Part shown: piece by piece, positions 11,606 to 22,870 of the stretch | Position numbering within the stretch: the stretch's first letter is position 1 | How the letters are laid out: each line of letters opens with the position of its first letter | Assembly: GCF_037392515.1 (NCBI RefSeq) | Contig: NC_090283.1 | Location: 20,155,001-20,219,000, forward strand | Source: Haliotis asinina | Taxonomy: Eukaryota > Mollusca > Gastropoda > Lepetellida > Haliotidae | Direction of reading: 5' to 3' | Length of the DNA: 64,000 nt | Position numbers and translations under genes: made by a program | Notes under the pieces: model-generated | Seen by the model: the letters and a program-made list of their open reading frames with translations, nothing else | Told to the model about the DNA's origin: nothing | Databases searched by the model: none

Positions 11606-13010
11606 AACGTAGCCCTACACAGATGCTGTCAATGTAGCCCTACACAGGTGCTGTCAATGTAGCCCTACACAGGTGCTGTCAATGTAGCCCTCCACAGATG
11701 CTGTCAATGTAGCCCTCCACAGATGCTGTCAACGTAGCCCTACACAGATGCTGTCAATGTAGCCCTACACAGGTGCTGTCAATGTAGCCCTACACAGGTG
11801 CTGTCAATGTAGCCCTACACAGATGCTGTCAATGTAGCCCTACACAGGTGCTGTCAATGTAGCCCTACACAGGTGCTGTCAATGTAGCCCTACACAGATG
11901 CTGTCAATGTAGTCCTACACAGGTGCTGTCAATGTAGCCCTACACAGGTGCTGTCAACGTAGAACTCCACAGATGCTGTCAATGTAGCCCTACACAGGTG
12001 CTGTCAACGTAGCCCTCCACAGGTGCTGTCAACGTAGCCCTCCACAGGTGCTGTCAACGTAGCCCTCCACAGGTGCTGTCAACGTTGCCCTACACAGGTG
12101 CTGTCAACGTAGCCCTACACAGGTGCTGTCAACGTAGCCCTACACAGGTGCTGTCAACGTAGCCCTCCACAGGTGCTGTCAACGTAGCCCTACACAGGTG
12201 CTGTCAACGTAGCCCTCCACAGGTGCTGTCAATGTAGCCCTCCACAGGTGCTGTCAATGTAGCCCTACACATGTGCTGTCAATGTAGCCCTACACAGGTG
12301 CTGTCAATGTAGCCCTCCACAGGTGCTGTCAATGTAGCCCTCCACAGGTGCTGTCAATGTAGTCCTACACAGGTGCTGTCAATGTAGCCCTCCACAGGTG
12401 CTGTCAATGTAGCCCTACACAGGTGCTGTCAATGTAGCCCTACACAGGTGCTGTCAATGTAGCCCTACACAGGTGCTGTCAATGTAGCCCTACACAGGTG
12501 CTGTCAATGTAGCCCTCCACAGGTGCTGTCAATGTAGCCCTACACAGGTGCTGTCAATGTAGCCCTACACAGGTGCTGTCAACGTAGCCCTACACAGGTG
12601 CTGTCAATGTAGCCCTACACAGGTGCTGTCAATGTAGCCCTACACAGGTGCTGTCAATGTAGCCCTCCACAGGTGCTGTCAATGTAGCCCTACACAGGTG
12701 CTGTCAATGTAGCCCTACACAGATGCTGTCAATGTAGCCCTACACAGATGCTGTCAATGTAGCCCTACACAGGTGCTGTCAATGTAGCCCTCCACAGGTG
12801 CTGTCAATGTAGCCCTACACAGGTGCTGTCAATGTAGCCCTCCACAGGTGCTGTCAACGTAGCCCTCCACAGGTGCTGTCAACGTAGCCCTCCATAGGTG
12901 CTGTCAACGTAGCCCTCCACAGGTGCTGTCAAGGTAGCCCTCCACAGGTGCTGTCAAGTTAGCCCTCCACAGGTGCTGTCAACGTAGCCCTACACAGGTG
13001 CTGTCAACGT
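11606..13010. repeat. 25-bp minisatellite, about 56 units
   Basis: The unit has the form 'tagccctacacaggtgctg' followed by 'tcaatg'. Common variants are tac/tcc, agg/aga and aatg/aacg. The aacg form clusters in the middle and right end, showing local spread of variants. Units 2 onward keep exact 25-base spacing. The unit is not divisible by three, so no long frame forms. Confidence 0.97.
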
Positions 13011-13595
13011 GACCGGAATTAATAAACGAATTTCATGAGTGAGTTTACGCTGTCTTTTCCGTTCCATGATTTGGGCGTGATTGCGGAGGTAACTATTTTC
13101 GGTGAGTGGTGACGTATAACTTTCAGAATAATGATATGATTTTAAGTATAATAGCTCACGTGGTACTGATATTCTCTAGCTTTCTATCCGAAGTCCTGGT
13201 CGGGGCGTTACAAGTATATTAAATTGTGAAATCTTACTTTGATTGAGAAGGGGTGATTTCGTCGTTACATACCTTCCATATTATATAGTAACCAGGTAAG
13301 GTCTACACATCTATATGTCTTTCTAACGCTGTTTCATCGCCGCTTTGCGTGAGTTCCTTCTGCATAACTAATATAATTGTGCTTCATGTTGTTACGGTTA
13401 ATAAATGGCCGTGACAAAATGTTTAATAAACCCGTTTGAACCAACAAAATATAACACTATCAAGGCTGAAATATTCAATAATATATTGAACAAACAATGA
13501 GCAAGTTACAATGTATCCCAATACAGATTTCTAGTGGAATGCAGTTGCGTTACAAGTCTATGGTAGTGGGTCACAAATATAAAATATCAACTCAC
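13011..13595. other. Unassigned sequence
   Basis: AT-rich, with no supported gene, RNA or repeat. Confidence 0.5.
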
Positions 13596-13760
13596 CAGAA
13601 TCTTGGCATTTTACAGTGAAATCAGACATCGTAGCTGAAAGTAGTTTCCACGGTGAGCAGTCACTGTGTGTCAGTCTTGAATATGATGTTGTTGACCAAC
13701 AGACGTTGATAGGCAGAGGCACGCAATCACACTCATTCGGAGTGCACGTTCGTGTGTAGG
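13596..13760 (-). CDS. Candidate cysteine-rich extracellular-type exon (unknown gene)
   Basis: On the minus strand an open frame ends at an excellent donor, attctg|gtgagt (exon boundary 13,596). A possible acceptor, tatataaag, sets the other boundary at 13,760. The exon would be 165 nt and phase 1 at both ends, the pattern usual for shuffled extracellular modules. It encodes six cysteines in about 55 residues, reading RTCTPNECDCVPLPINVCW, then SRLTHSDCSPWK and FTVKCQDSG. No TSP1, EGF or Kunitz signature fits cleanly. The acceptor has little pyrimidine tract and no partner exon was found nearby, so it could be chance or a decayed exon. Confidence 0.35.
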
Positions 13761-14639
13761 CTTTATATACAGTATATATATTGATACAGTGTCGTGAGCA
13801 TTCGAGCAAAGCGTGGTTGTTTCGCCATTTCGTCAGAACGTTCTCGAACATGAAGGAAAAAAAGATTGCCAAGCACAGGTAACTGGAGCGCTACCGAAAA
13901 AGCCTGCCACTAAAACCACTTTTGCCATTGAACATATATATGATACTAAAAGTGACCCACAAGCCACACTCAAAACTCTAAACATTGTGACCTAGTGATA
14001 ACTATAACTTAATCAATGATAATACAAATTACAGAAAACTCGGGTAACAATGTATCACGACCTCTGTTGTCATTCACTCCTGTTGTCGAAAACAGGTTCA
14101 TCTTTACATATATAGATCATTCAGGTCACCTCTGCATCTTAAGATAAACGTAAAGGGAACTTCAGCAGCTATTTAAGGTCCAGTGCAATCACCAGGTTCT
14201 GTTACAGCTGAGCCACGTGCACAATACTAGCTCCAGTGAGAATTCCCCCAACTACCAACAAATGACCTGTTGGACTGAAACGAGCCAAGTGATCCCAGCG
14301 GACCTGGTTCCAGCAGTGATCGATCTCTTTTATCGCCCAGTTGGCGGAAGGGGGAGATATAAACCGTTACTTCCTGGGCTCTGTGGGTCGAGATCTACTT
14401 TATCACCGTCTCGTCCTCTCTTTAAATCTATGTCTACGAGACCCAGGCCCCTTTCTGACAAGTGTAAAGCAACCTGGTCTTTGGCTTTAAATAGAGCATT
14501 TTTAATACTATGTGTTACGGTAAACAGAATAAATTCTTCCTGGTCTATTAGTTCTTAAATACAACAATTTTGTATAATGAATTATTTTTTATTTTACACT
14601 GACAATTCAGTGACCACACCAGCACGCACTCTCTCTCGC
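13761..14639. other. Unassigned sequence
   Basis: A 113-codon frame at 14,217-14,558 has no splice context or recognisable motif. I see no supported gene. Confidence 0.45.
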
Positions 14640-14745
14640 ACGGATGACATACGTCATCGTATCTCATGTTCATAAATCGACATTCATGTTGTCAGTCACT
14701 GGATTGTCTGGTCCAGACTCGACTGTTTATAGTATATCTGAAACC
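14640..14745 (+). repeat. 250-bp family repeat, fragment
   Basis: Plus-strand piece ('gacatacgtcatcgtatctc', 'cactggattgtctggtccag') immediately before a nearly full inverted copy. Confidence 0.75.
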
Positions 14746-14751
14746 GTGAAT

Positions 14752-14990
14752 GAGTAAATGAGTGAGTTAGTTTTACGTTGTGTTCAGCAATACTACAGCT
14801 ATATGGCGGCGGTCTTAAGTAATCGAGTTCGGACCACACTATCCAGTGATACACAGCATGAGCATTGAACTACCCAACTGGGATACGATGAGTCTACCAA
14901 ATCAGTGAACCTGACCATGCGATCCCAGTAGGCGCCTCGTACGACAAACATGGGCTACTGAAGATGAGTTCTAAACCGGATCTTCACGAG
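14752..14990 (-). repeat. 250-bp family repeat, near full length
   Basis: It starts with 'gagtaaatgagtgagttag', passes 'ctatatggcggcggtct' and 'cctgaccatgcgatccc', and ends with 'cggatcttcacgag'. With the preceding plus-strand piece it forms an inverted pair of about 100 bases per arm. Confidence 0.9.
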
Positions 14991-15010
14991 CATCAATCAA
15001 TATAAAACCG

Positions 15011-15400
15011 ATACTCGGTGGTGGGATTGGACAATATTTTATACTCGGTGGTGGGATTGGACAATATTTTATACTCGGTGGTGGGATTGGACAATATTTT
15101 ATACTCGGTGGTGGGATTGGACAATATTTTATACTCGGTGGTGGGATTGGACAATATTTTATACTCGGTGGTGGCATTGGACAATATTTTGTACTCCGTG
15201 GTGGCATTGGACAATATTTTATACTCGGTAGTGGAATTGGACAATATTTTATACTCGGTGGTGGGATTGGACAATATTTTATACTCCGTGGCGGGATTGG
15301 ACAATATCTTATACTCGGTGGTGGGATTGGACAATACTTTATACTCGGTGGTGGGATTGGGCAATATTTTATACTCGGTGGTGGGATTGGACAATATTTT
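15011..15400. repeat. 30-bp minisatellite, 13 units
   Basis: The unit contains 'atactcggtggtgggattgg' followed by 'acaatatttt', in perfect 30-base register. Several frames on both strands are open across it (plus 15,018-15,458; minus 14,993-15,445), simply because the unit is ten codons without stops. Not called as a gene. It abuts the end of the inverted 250-bp family copy. Confidence 0.97.
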
Positions 15401-15507
15401 AAAGCAAATCAACAAACCCTTATTGTCCCGGGCCCAGATCCCCATTAACAGGTTTTAGTGCAAATTTACCCCATCCCCTGCATGCATGGTATGAAACTGA
15501 TTGTTCA

Positions 15508-15641
15508 GTCGTCTTGATTTTACAAAAGCTCTCGTATCGCTACGACTGTCGTAAGTCAATGTTACAGTATAGAAAGTACGAATGCTACGAGAAAACGTAA
15601 GAGATCTTAGGCTTATGAAAGTTTGTGAAACGGGGCCCTGT
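15508..15641 (-). mobile_element. Small non-autonomous DNA-transposon relic, 'gccccgtttcacaaa' termini
   Basis: The right end reads 'gtttgtgaaacggggccct'. The left end, 'ttttacaaaagctctcgta', is an imperfect inverted match, and the inside has several 'cgtaag'/'ctacga' inverted motifs. The same terminus occurs at 33,510 and 34,592. The superfamily is not assigned. Confidence 0.55.
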
Positions 15642-16639
15642 GGTTTCAAAATTAACGTGGTTCACCGAAGGTTAACTAGGAACTCGTATCTACCCTACAT
15701 CACTGAGTTGTGAAGAGATAACAATTCTCACTTTGTGAAAAACGTTTACAGAAAATTCCCGCATTACCAAGTGCCATTGATTTTCTGTGTATTTGCAACT
15801 TACGCTGTAGAGGGAGATAACTCTCTTCACACTCTTGACCTTATTAACGCCACAAAGGCATGGTGATATTATTTGTTTTCCTGTTTTTCACAAGAGAGTA
15901 ACATTTTTCAGTGGTCAGATATATCAGAGAATATGTTTGCTGCTGAAAATTCTTGAAATGCGTGAAAACTATGTTACTTGACAGATTGTGTTTGCTATTA
16001 ATACCGATAATTTATGCCACGTATAATTCACTATAAACTGCAAATGGAAACCATTTTGGCATTGTAACTTTGAATACCCGAAACTCGAAACCTGTATGAA
16101 ACTATTAGTATGCAAATATCAGATTAGTTGCAAACAGTGAACACTGCTGTCGGGTCCTTAAAACGGTGCAGATCCTCTCTTCAAGCCGCCCAGGATTACA
16201 GTTATGGATTAAATTTGAAAAACAAATCCCTTCAATTTCAGAAAAAAAATGTTTTCCAGAAATGACTTTTCCCCAAAGTCATTTACACCGTTTACGTACA
16301 GAATCAGATATGATTTCAAATAACAAAGAATGTATAGATACTCAAGACGAACAAGTCTTTCTTTTTGGCACAATACCCCTCTTCCCAAACATGTACAGTA
16401 CACCGACAAACAAAAGTACAAAAACTGTACAGATCAAATAAGTTCCAGATGAATTGCAGTTCCGTATGATGTCCATTTCATGAGAGCGAGATTGCCGTGT
16501 TCGAATCCATTGAAATACCGGGCCATAAGGACATTCCTGTTCAGGTACTGTACATTAACTCCGAGTTCACAATATCTAGTTTTATTCCCTTAATCCCGAG
16601 AGAACACATGAAAACTGAGTTAGAATTTATTTTCGGCTA
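15642..16639. other. Unassigned sequence
   Basis: A few short open frames (for example 16,166-16,441) have no supporting signals. No gene or repeat is supported. Confidence 0.45.
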
Positions 16640-16805
16640 TCTCGCTTGTCGTGAGAGGCAAAAAACGGGGTCGGGTGATCAGGTTCGCTTATTTGGTTAA
16701 CATATGTCATCGTATCCAAAGTGTGTTGATCGATGCTCACTCTTTTCATCACTGGATTGTCCATTTCAGAATCGATTAATTACAAACTGAGCTGGGATAT
16801 CTTCA
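16640..16805 (+). repeat. 250-bp family repeat, diverged
   Basis: Contains 'cttgtcgtgagaggc', 'cggggtcgggtgatcagg', 'catatgtcatcgtatcc' and 'catcactggattgtcc'. Confidence 0.75.
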
Positions 16806-17340
16806 AATATTTTCTAACAATGTTTTCCGAGGCTCAGACCACCGACCTTCGCTTTCCGAACTGATGTATCCCCGTTTGAAATTCGGGAAAACGACCTACG
16901 ATGTGCAAGGAATTTTATGTTATGTGTTTAATTATTCTTAATAATGTCAATAACTAATGTCATGGACATAGAATGACCCCATCTTCAGATATTTGCGACA
17001 CATTGCTGAATTGCTGGCACATCAATCAACAAGGAAACGACAGGTTTAACCGACCTAAATGTTTCTGCAGCAATTATGCTTCCAAATAAGGTTGTCTGAA
17101 AACAATTCCCCTTATCGCCTTAAACGCAGCGCAATGTTCGTGAACCGCCGTTATGTCTGCATTCAAGAGTACACGCCACATTGTCATAAAATCATTGAAT
17201 CCTATAAACCACGACCATTGGAAGTGTGAGCTATGACGGGTTATAAATCACACCGCCTCATATCATATGCATGACAAATTTCGTCTGCGCCGAAAGGTCA
17301 CGCAACCTAATTACCTATCGCTTATTGCAGTTGTAATAGT

Positions 17341-17385
17341 TTAAATACGGCCGAGTGAATAGTTCACATTACTGCGCATGCGTCA
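17341..17385 (+). promoter_or_regulatory. Possible promoter: NRF1-type palindrome and TATA-like motif
   Basis: 'tttaaatac' is followed 25 bases later by 'tgcgcatgcg' (17,373-17,382), the core of the NRF1 palindrome. No coding exon could be attached downstream, so the role is open. Confidence 0.25.
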
Positions 17386-17794
17386 ATAGAGCTCGGCATG
17401 AGCTGAAAGCATTGTGCGTTTAAGAGTGTTCCGTAGCTACTGAAACGGCATTCATTCCGTGCCATAAACTGTGAACTAATTTGTATCTATTAAAAGGTGT
17501 TTCAAAATGTCGAGTGTATTGTAGAAACAGTCCATAGCTATAATTACGGGAGATGATCTGTCAGTGGGTGCCATAAGAATGTATAGTGCTGCAGTTTTAT
17601 GTTGTTTTAGAATCGTTTTTATTACAGTTAGAACGACTGATGTTTGTACATTGCCGAAGGGATTTGTTTAATTCAATAATTTAATTCAATATAATTATTC
17701 ACTCATGACTGGAGCAGTCAGAGGTTCGACAGATGGAAACCTTCTTGACTACTCCAAACATAAGTGTTTTGTTTGTTTGCTTGTTTGTTTAAAG

Positions 17795-17900
17795 CATAAC
17801 TCAGCAACTTTTGATTTCTGTGACATCAGTCAGTAGATAATCGAGTCAAGACCAGACAATCACTTTATTGTCATGGGGATCTGGTGATCAGGCACACAGC
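17795..17900 (-). repeat. 250-bp family repeat, fragment
   Basis: Contains 'agataatcgagtcaagacc' and 'agacaatcactttattg', the minus-strand inner region. Confidence 0.65.
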
Positions 17901-17987
17901 CGGGGTTGATGCATGCTATCGCTATCCAGTTTCATAGACCGGTGCTGAAGGTGTCAGCCACCCTGGCTGCATTCTCTAAATGAATCA

Positions 17988-18052
17988 CACACACACGCGC
18001 ACGCACGCACGCACACACACGCATACACACACACACACACATATACACACAC
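17988..18052. repeat. CA/CGCA microsatellite
   Basis: Interrupted (ac)n with gcac and atac variants. Confidence 0.9.
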
Positions 18053-18464
18053 GGTATGATTGTGGGGATCAACAGCTGACCGTACGTCACAAACTAAAGT
18101 TAAATCATCTCTCATGACACAAATAAATAACTAGGCACACCAAAGAATACGTCCTTTTACATAAGATATAATTATCACTATCATTTGCATCAAAATCTGT
18201 GATAACCTAATGGTATTACAGCCGTTTACAACAAGATGTTATGCTCTAATATATTTCATGATTAATGCATGCCATGTTCTTGTCCCTATATGAGGCACAC
18301 ATAGTCAATGTGGCGCTAAATATTCTCACATATCATGTGAGGAGGCGTGATTTTCTGTACTGGAGAGAACTGAACGCCTTTCTGGTTCTCAAAAAATGTG
18401 TGTTATATATGTATAACAATGAGCCTCCTCCGTCATCACTCCAACAGGAACTGAAACTGAAACA

Positions 18465-18492
18465 GGGGGAGGGGAGGGGGAGGGGGAGGGGG
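18465..18492 (+). other. G-quadruplex-capable G tract
   Basis: Five runs of four or five G separated by single A within 28 bases. The pattern meets the usual G4 rule with one-base loops on the plus strand. Confidence 0.7.
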
Positions 18493-18519
18493 CTGTATCT
18501 CAGGGTAATGTCAACTTTA

Positions 18520-18562
18520 TAGCGGCGGTCTGTAAATAATCCACTACAACAGAATATCCAGC
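18520..18562 (-). repeat. 250-bp family repeat, short fragment
   Basis: 'gcggcggtctgtaaataatc' then 'cagaatatccagc'. It is joined directly to a SINE head on the other strand. Confidence 0.65.
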
Positions 18563-18650
18563 AAGGCGAGTGTAAGGTAGTCACGCCGAAGACCAGAGTT
18601 TGATTCCCGAAGTGTGTACAATGTGTGAAGTCCATTTTTGGACTAAACGG
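18563..18650 (+). repeat. tRNA-headed SINE, 5' part
   Basis: 'cacgccgaagaccagagttt' followed by 'gattcccgaagtg' (B-box region) and 'tacaatgtgtgaagtcc'. Confidence 0.65.
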
Positions 18651-19242
18651 AGTACAACCATACATAAAAACCTAAACAAGCAAAACATAATCAGCACATT
18701 TTCTCTAGAAAACGCGCAGACTTGTTTCATAGGCGTCCATTGAAGAATGTTTACACCTACATCCAGGATGGAACTTTAATTCTGATGAAACCACGAAACT
18801 GCCCTACTTTCCAATGACGGCCTACTATTTCAGCGTTTGATGGATAAGCTGTAAGCTGACTGGTATGGAAGGTTGTGCTTATAATATGAAATACATGTAT
18901 TATCAATTATACGTCGCATTGTGATGTTTATTACTGTTTACATCGTAAATCAATGTCAGTTTGCTTCACTGAGTTCAATTTCTCTTATATCTAATAGGCA
19001 AATAATATTACTTTATTTTCAATACATAAATAAATATGTTTGAATCCTGTGGTATTTGGCAATTGAATCACGGCACTGTACTAAGGCTCACTTCCTCTTT
19101 TTTAGAACTAATTCAAACTCAGAGCGCTACTTTCTTATAACTGGGATCAGGATAACATAAAACAAAATTCGTATCTTGTGAATATCTGTGTCATATATTT
19201 GTTTGTTTTCTAACAAAACATCAACAGTATTCCCGAGTTGCT
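18651..19242. other. Unassigned sequence
   Basis: AT-rich, with no supported feature. Confidence 0.45.
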
Positions 19243-19387
19243 TTGACTGTCTGTACATAATCGAGTCTAGACGAGACAATCCAGTGGTTAACATCGTGAG
19301 CATCTATCTACGTAATTAGGATACAAAGACAATTGTCAACCAGATCAACTATTCTGATACTCGCCTCTTACAACAAGCATGTAAAAA
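19243..19387 (-). repeat. 250-bp family repeat
   Basis: 'ctgtacataatcgagtctag', 'gacaatccagtggttaac' and 'tactcgcctcttacaacaag'. A tRNA-headed SINE on the plus strand follows at once. Confidence 0.8.
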
Positions 19388-19490
19388 CCAGGGGTGGTGG
19401 GGTAGCCTCGTGATTAAAGTTTTCGCTCGTCACGTTGACGGCAGAGCAGAGCCACCTTTAGTCTGTGAAGACGACCCTCTGCCAGTCGCG
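19388..19490 (+). repeat. tRNA-headed SINE, 5' part
   Basis: 'ggtggtggggtagcctcgtg' followed by 'cgctcgtcacgttgacgg'. The A-box part is clear and the body is lost. Confidence 0.65.
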
Positions 19491-19893
19491 TCTCTGCCAA
19501 GTATGTTCAGTCTGTGCACACCGAAGTCTTTAACTGTTCTGATAGCCTTAATCCTGTTTGACGACTAAAACTGATATACTCTGCAGCAGAGACAATGAAA
19601 TACATGGAAGTTAAAAAGGAAAATGGTTGCAGCTAAGGACCGGTCCATACGTGTTCTTCGCTTAAGTGACTGATTCACCACGGCAAACTCTACAGCTACA
19701 ACAGTACCAGGGTTGCACATGATCTCAGTCTGGACCGGAATGGTCTATGCGCCACAGGTACTCACCGGGAACGACCAGTTCTAAGGGTCGTTCTGACTGC
19801 GATGTCCGTGGTAGCAAGGATACAATGTATCCCCACAAGCCAAAAGAGTCATGTTTAGTTCAGTGGCGATCGGCCGTTTACTTCTCTGTACAG

Positions 19894-19995
19894 ACGGCAT
19901 CACTTTACAAACACCTTCGAGAACAGATGACCTTCGATCTGAAGCCTGAACCTTTTGGCTATGCCATGACGAACCTCGGTCAGTGGCAATGGCAG
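19894..19995 (+). CDS. Candidate internal exon, 34 codons (unknown gene)
   Basis: A strong acceptor, 'gtttacttctctgtacag', precedes an open 102-nt segment ending at cag|gtgtta. It reads TASLYKHLREQMTFDLK then PEPFGYAMTNLGQWQWQ, with balanced composition unlike the surrounding AT-rich DNA. Both ends are phase 0. The donor is weak. The next exon-like piece is at 20,818; joined in frame it adds only seven codons before a stop. The family is not recognised. Confidence 0.3.
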
Positions 19996-20249
19996 GTGTT
20001 AGATATGATCAGAACAATTTCGTATGATCTGTTGATTGTTCAGATAATGCATGTCGTATACATTTGCATTGAAATAGTTTATAGTTTTAACATTTCTACC
20101 AATATATTTTTAGTGTGGCTGATTTGGGGCAGAGTGTGTCAATTGAGAAAACACTGTACAGTTGAGATTTTTTCTCTTCATGACAAAACAATGGAGTTAT
20201 TTATGTAAATGGGTTACTTTTCAGATATAGTTGTTTATGTCCTGGTTTC

Positions 20250-20455
20250 TTGTTGAGTAACTCCGCCTTCAGCAATAGCCCAGCAATATGGCAGCGGTGT
20301 GTCAATGATCGGCGTCACGAGCCTCGGTCTGCGCAACTGGGATACTATAACGTGTCATCCAAGTCAGCCAGCCTGACCACCCCTCACCATACAGTTATGA
20401 CAAGAGTAGGTTGCTACATACCAGCCATAACCCGGACCTTCACGAGTATGAATGA
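20250..20455 (-). repeat. 250-bp family repeat, diverged
   Basis: 'gtctgcgcaactgggatac', 'gtcatccaagtcagccagcc', 'tgaccacccctcacc' and 'cccggaccttcacgag' mark the minus-strand copy, including its 5' terminus. Confidence 0.8.
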
Positions 20456-20817
20456 CATGTAGTGAAGAAACTAGAAAACAATGATGTTTTGGAGCAAGAT
20501 AGTAGAAAAATCAGAACGGGAGCAATAATGGTTCAGCGTCCTTAAAAATACAACAGCTGGCATCACTTTGGATATGCCCACTGCATCAAGTTGTCATACA
20601 TCGAAGCGGCATAAAATCGAACACACTCACGCGTTGAGACAGAATTCATCCATGTCTTTTGCAGAACAGAAATCATCCTTCTTCTTTGACGTATTAAAAT
20701 GAACATATTTATCAACACTATTCGGGTGCGGGTTCGGATGGACTCAACCAAAGACGTACTAGAGTTTGTTCTTTTCTAAGAAAGTGAAATCCCAAATATG
20801 ACACATGTTGTATTCAG

Positions 20818-20893
20818 GTGCACCTGGTGGCGAACCACTGATGGTTCTTCATATGTGGACTGGTGAAGCAGGTTTGCTGTGAGCTCAAAGTGG
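20818..20893 (+). CDS. Candidate exon with strong splice sites (unknown gene)
   Basis: It is bounded by 'gttgtattcag' and tgg|gtaagt, 76 nt. One frame reads APGGEPLMVLHMWTGEAGLL before TGA, and phase 0 reads VHLVANH before TGA. It could be a terminal coding exon or a UTR exon followed by another intron. No function can be given. Confidence 0.25.
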
Positions 20894-21274
20894 GTAAGTT
20901 AGCAAACGCTTATCACTTTTCATCTCTCACTTGTACGAAGTGTTCCATAAATAACTCATCATCATTACACGTGTCTGTATTTATGAATAAATAAATGCAT
21001 ATACAGACATACACGTATGCACGCATGCATGCACGCGCATACAGACTGACAGGTATAATCTTTTTCTTTCTATGTGTGCGCATACCTCAGCCAAACTGAC
21101 ATAAATGTTTTTGGTCTGAAAAAAGAAGACTTATACCAGAAGAACTTATAATATCTAAGTGTATAGTGTTACGGTTGATAATTTGCCGTCATGATACCTT
21201 CCTGTCGCCTATGCATGGATATATTCAAACAGATGATGGTTGCGGAAAGAAAGATTCAGCTCGACGTTTAGCAG
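20894..21274. other. Unassigned sequence
   Basis: Contains a short 'catacagacatacacgta' / 'gcacgcatgcatgcac' alternating purine-pyrimidine stretch near 21,000-21,040. No gene seen. Confidence 0.4.
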
Positions 21275-21499
21275 CTAGATACAAATATCCTTCCCAGTGT
21301 TGATCGTCCCTTGGAGACCCTCGGATAATAAAACTTCCCGAATGTTTAAACTAGCCAGTGACATATATGCCATGTTAAAACCCCGCAGTCCTTCATCGTA
21401 GCATCTCCGGTTGCCGAGCAGCTGCATCGACAGGGAGTTCAATGACGTTGCCAGCGAGTGGCCAGAACCTCGCTGGCGCTTCCATCGGGAGAGATACAT
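21275..21499 (-). CDS. Small open frame, 74 codons, coding-like composition
   Basis: Minus-strand frame from the ATG at 21,499 to TAG at 21,275. It reads MYLSRWKRQRGSGHSLATSL, then NSLSMQLLGNRRCYDEGLRG and FNMAYMSLASLNIREVLLSE. Composition is balanced, and the frame stays open upstream of the ATG for about 17 codons. It faces a possible plus-strand promoter at 21.6 kb, so the two could be divergent. No domain is recognised; a decayed exon is equally possible. Confidence 0.3.
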   Translation of the reverse strand: MYLSRWKRQRGSGHSLATSLNSLSMQLLGNRRCYDEGLRGFNMAYMSLASLNIREVLLSEGLQGTINTGKDICI

Positions 21500-21604
21500 C
21501 ACTGCGTGTATCTCTGGCGAATTTTCATTGAGCTCCTTGCTTCGTCTTCGTCAGGCTTTACATGTAGGTATGATGCTTAAGTTTTAGCTTGACTCACATG
21601 TCGA

Positions 21605-21754
21605 CCAATCAACTGGTAGCATGATGTCACGTGGTGTAACAAGAGGAATGTAGTGCTTGGTTCGCTGCTGACAGCTCATTACTGAATTCTCTACGATGGA
21701 ATAGACTGGATTATATGTACTTTTACCAAGACGTGGAGCCAGTTACGTTGAGAT
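21605..21754 (+). promoter_or_regulatory. Possible promoter and non-coding first exon
   Basis: CCAAT at 21,605-21,609 and an E-box CACGTG at 21,628-21,633 are followed, about 120 bases later, by a strong donor gagat|gtgagt at 21,755. No coding exon was found downstream in this window. Confidence 0.25.
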
Positions 21755-21759
21755 GTGAG

Positions 21760-22644
21760 TATGCTGTTTTCCTTTCTCTGTTTACCGAAGATTTCAGCTT
21801 GTTTGATTAATATTTAGGAATATTAGATAACGGGATCACCAACATCACCAACGCAAAACATGGCTTCCTCTCGTCTCTGCTCTCTATTGCATACATGCTT
21901 ATATGGTTTCTTTCGCTTCAAGACAAATTAATTAATCTTTAAAAATGTAATCATACAAAGGACGATGCTTATTGCATGTAAATTTCAATAACAAATAGAA
22001 ACGTACGTACATTTCTCTATAAACATGTGACACAGGTAGTGTTGAAATCGTGTCGAATCCAGGTGAGGTAAAAATATATACATCTCATCTCAGTTGCAAA
22101 CTCTGATATATCACTTTGACATAACGCCTATGGTAAGTAACGAGTGTATTTCGTACATAAGCAGCAATTATCGCCCTGCAGTGAGCTCAGCTGGTGTTCC
22201 GGATAGCTGTGTAAATGAAAAATATTGACTTTGTTGTACGGCTGTGGAGTCAAGTGCATATAGTATACCTAATCCATTCGACAAACGGAAAGTGCGCGAG
22301 TACTCTGCATGAACTGACTGGCATTTAAGTTAAATCTGCAAACAACCCCATTTCTTGCTGATGCGCTTCTAAGATGACAGAGGTCAACTTTATTACAAAG
22401 AGAATGCCTACAGGGAATTCTGAAAACAATCTTTATGTTTATAGATAGCATCAACAAAGGTTAATGGTCCCTTGTGAAACTCTGAACTAGTTTGTATAGG
22501 AGGTCACCTAGTAAATCAATGAGTAAATCAATCAATTTACTTTATGATTTCCAAGATTTAGTGGTTGTTTGTTTTTAATCGTTCCTGTCGTGCGGTGCAG
22601 AGGATATGTCAATAATGCTGTGCACGGCCTCCTCTGAATGACCC
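21760..22644. other. Unassigned sequence
   Basis: No supported feature. Confidence 0.4.
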
Positions 22645-22870
22645 ACCGAGGACATTTATATATTATTTGTGGACATTATTTATGGACTTTATTTACGGAC
22701 ATTATTTATGGACAATAGTTAGGGACCTTATTCATGGACAATAAATACGGACATTTTTATGAACAATAGTTACGGACATTATTTCTGGACAATATTTACG
22801 GACATTTTTATGGACAATATTTACAGAAATTGTGTATGGACATTATTTATGGACAATATTTACGAACAAT
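22645..22870. repeat. Degenerate short tandem repeat, 'ggacattatttatggacaat'-type
   Basis: About 15-bp half units (ggacattatttat / ggacaatatttac) alternate for some 225 bases with many substitutions. Confidence 0.85.

Noticed and set aside
13558-13872. Whole 104-codon frame as a single-exon gene
   Set aside because: A consensus donor inside it and poor composition at both ends favour only the central part as an exon candidate.
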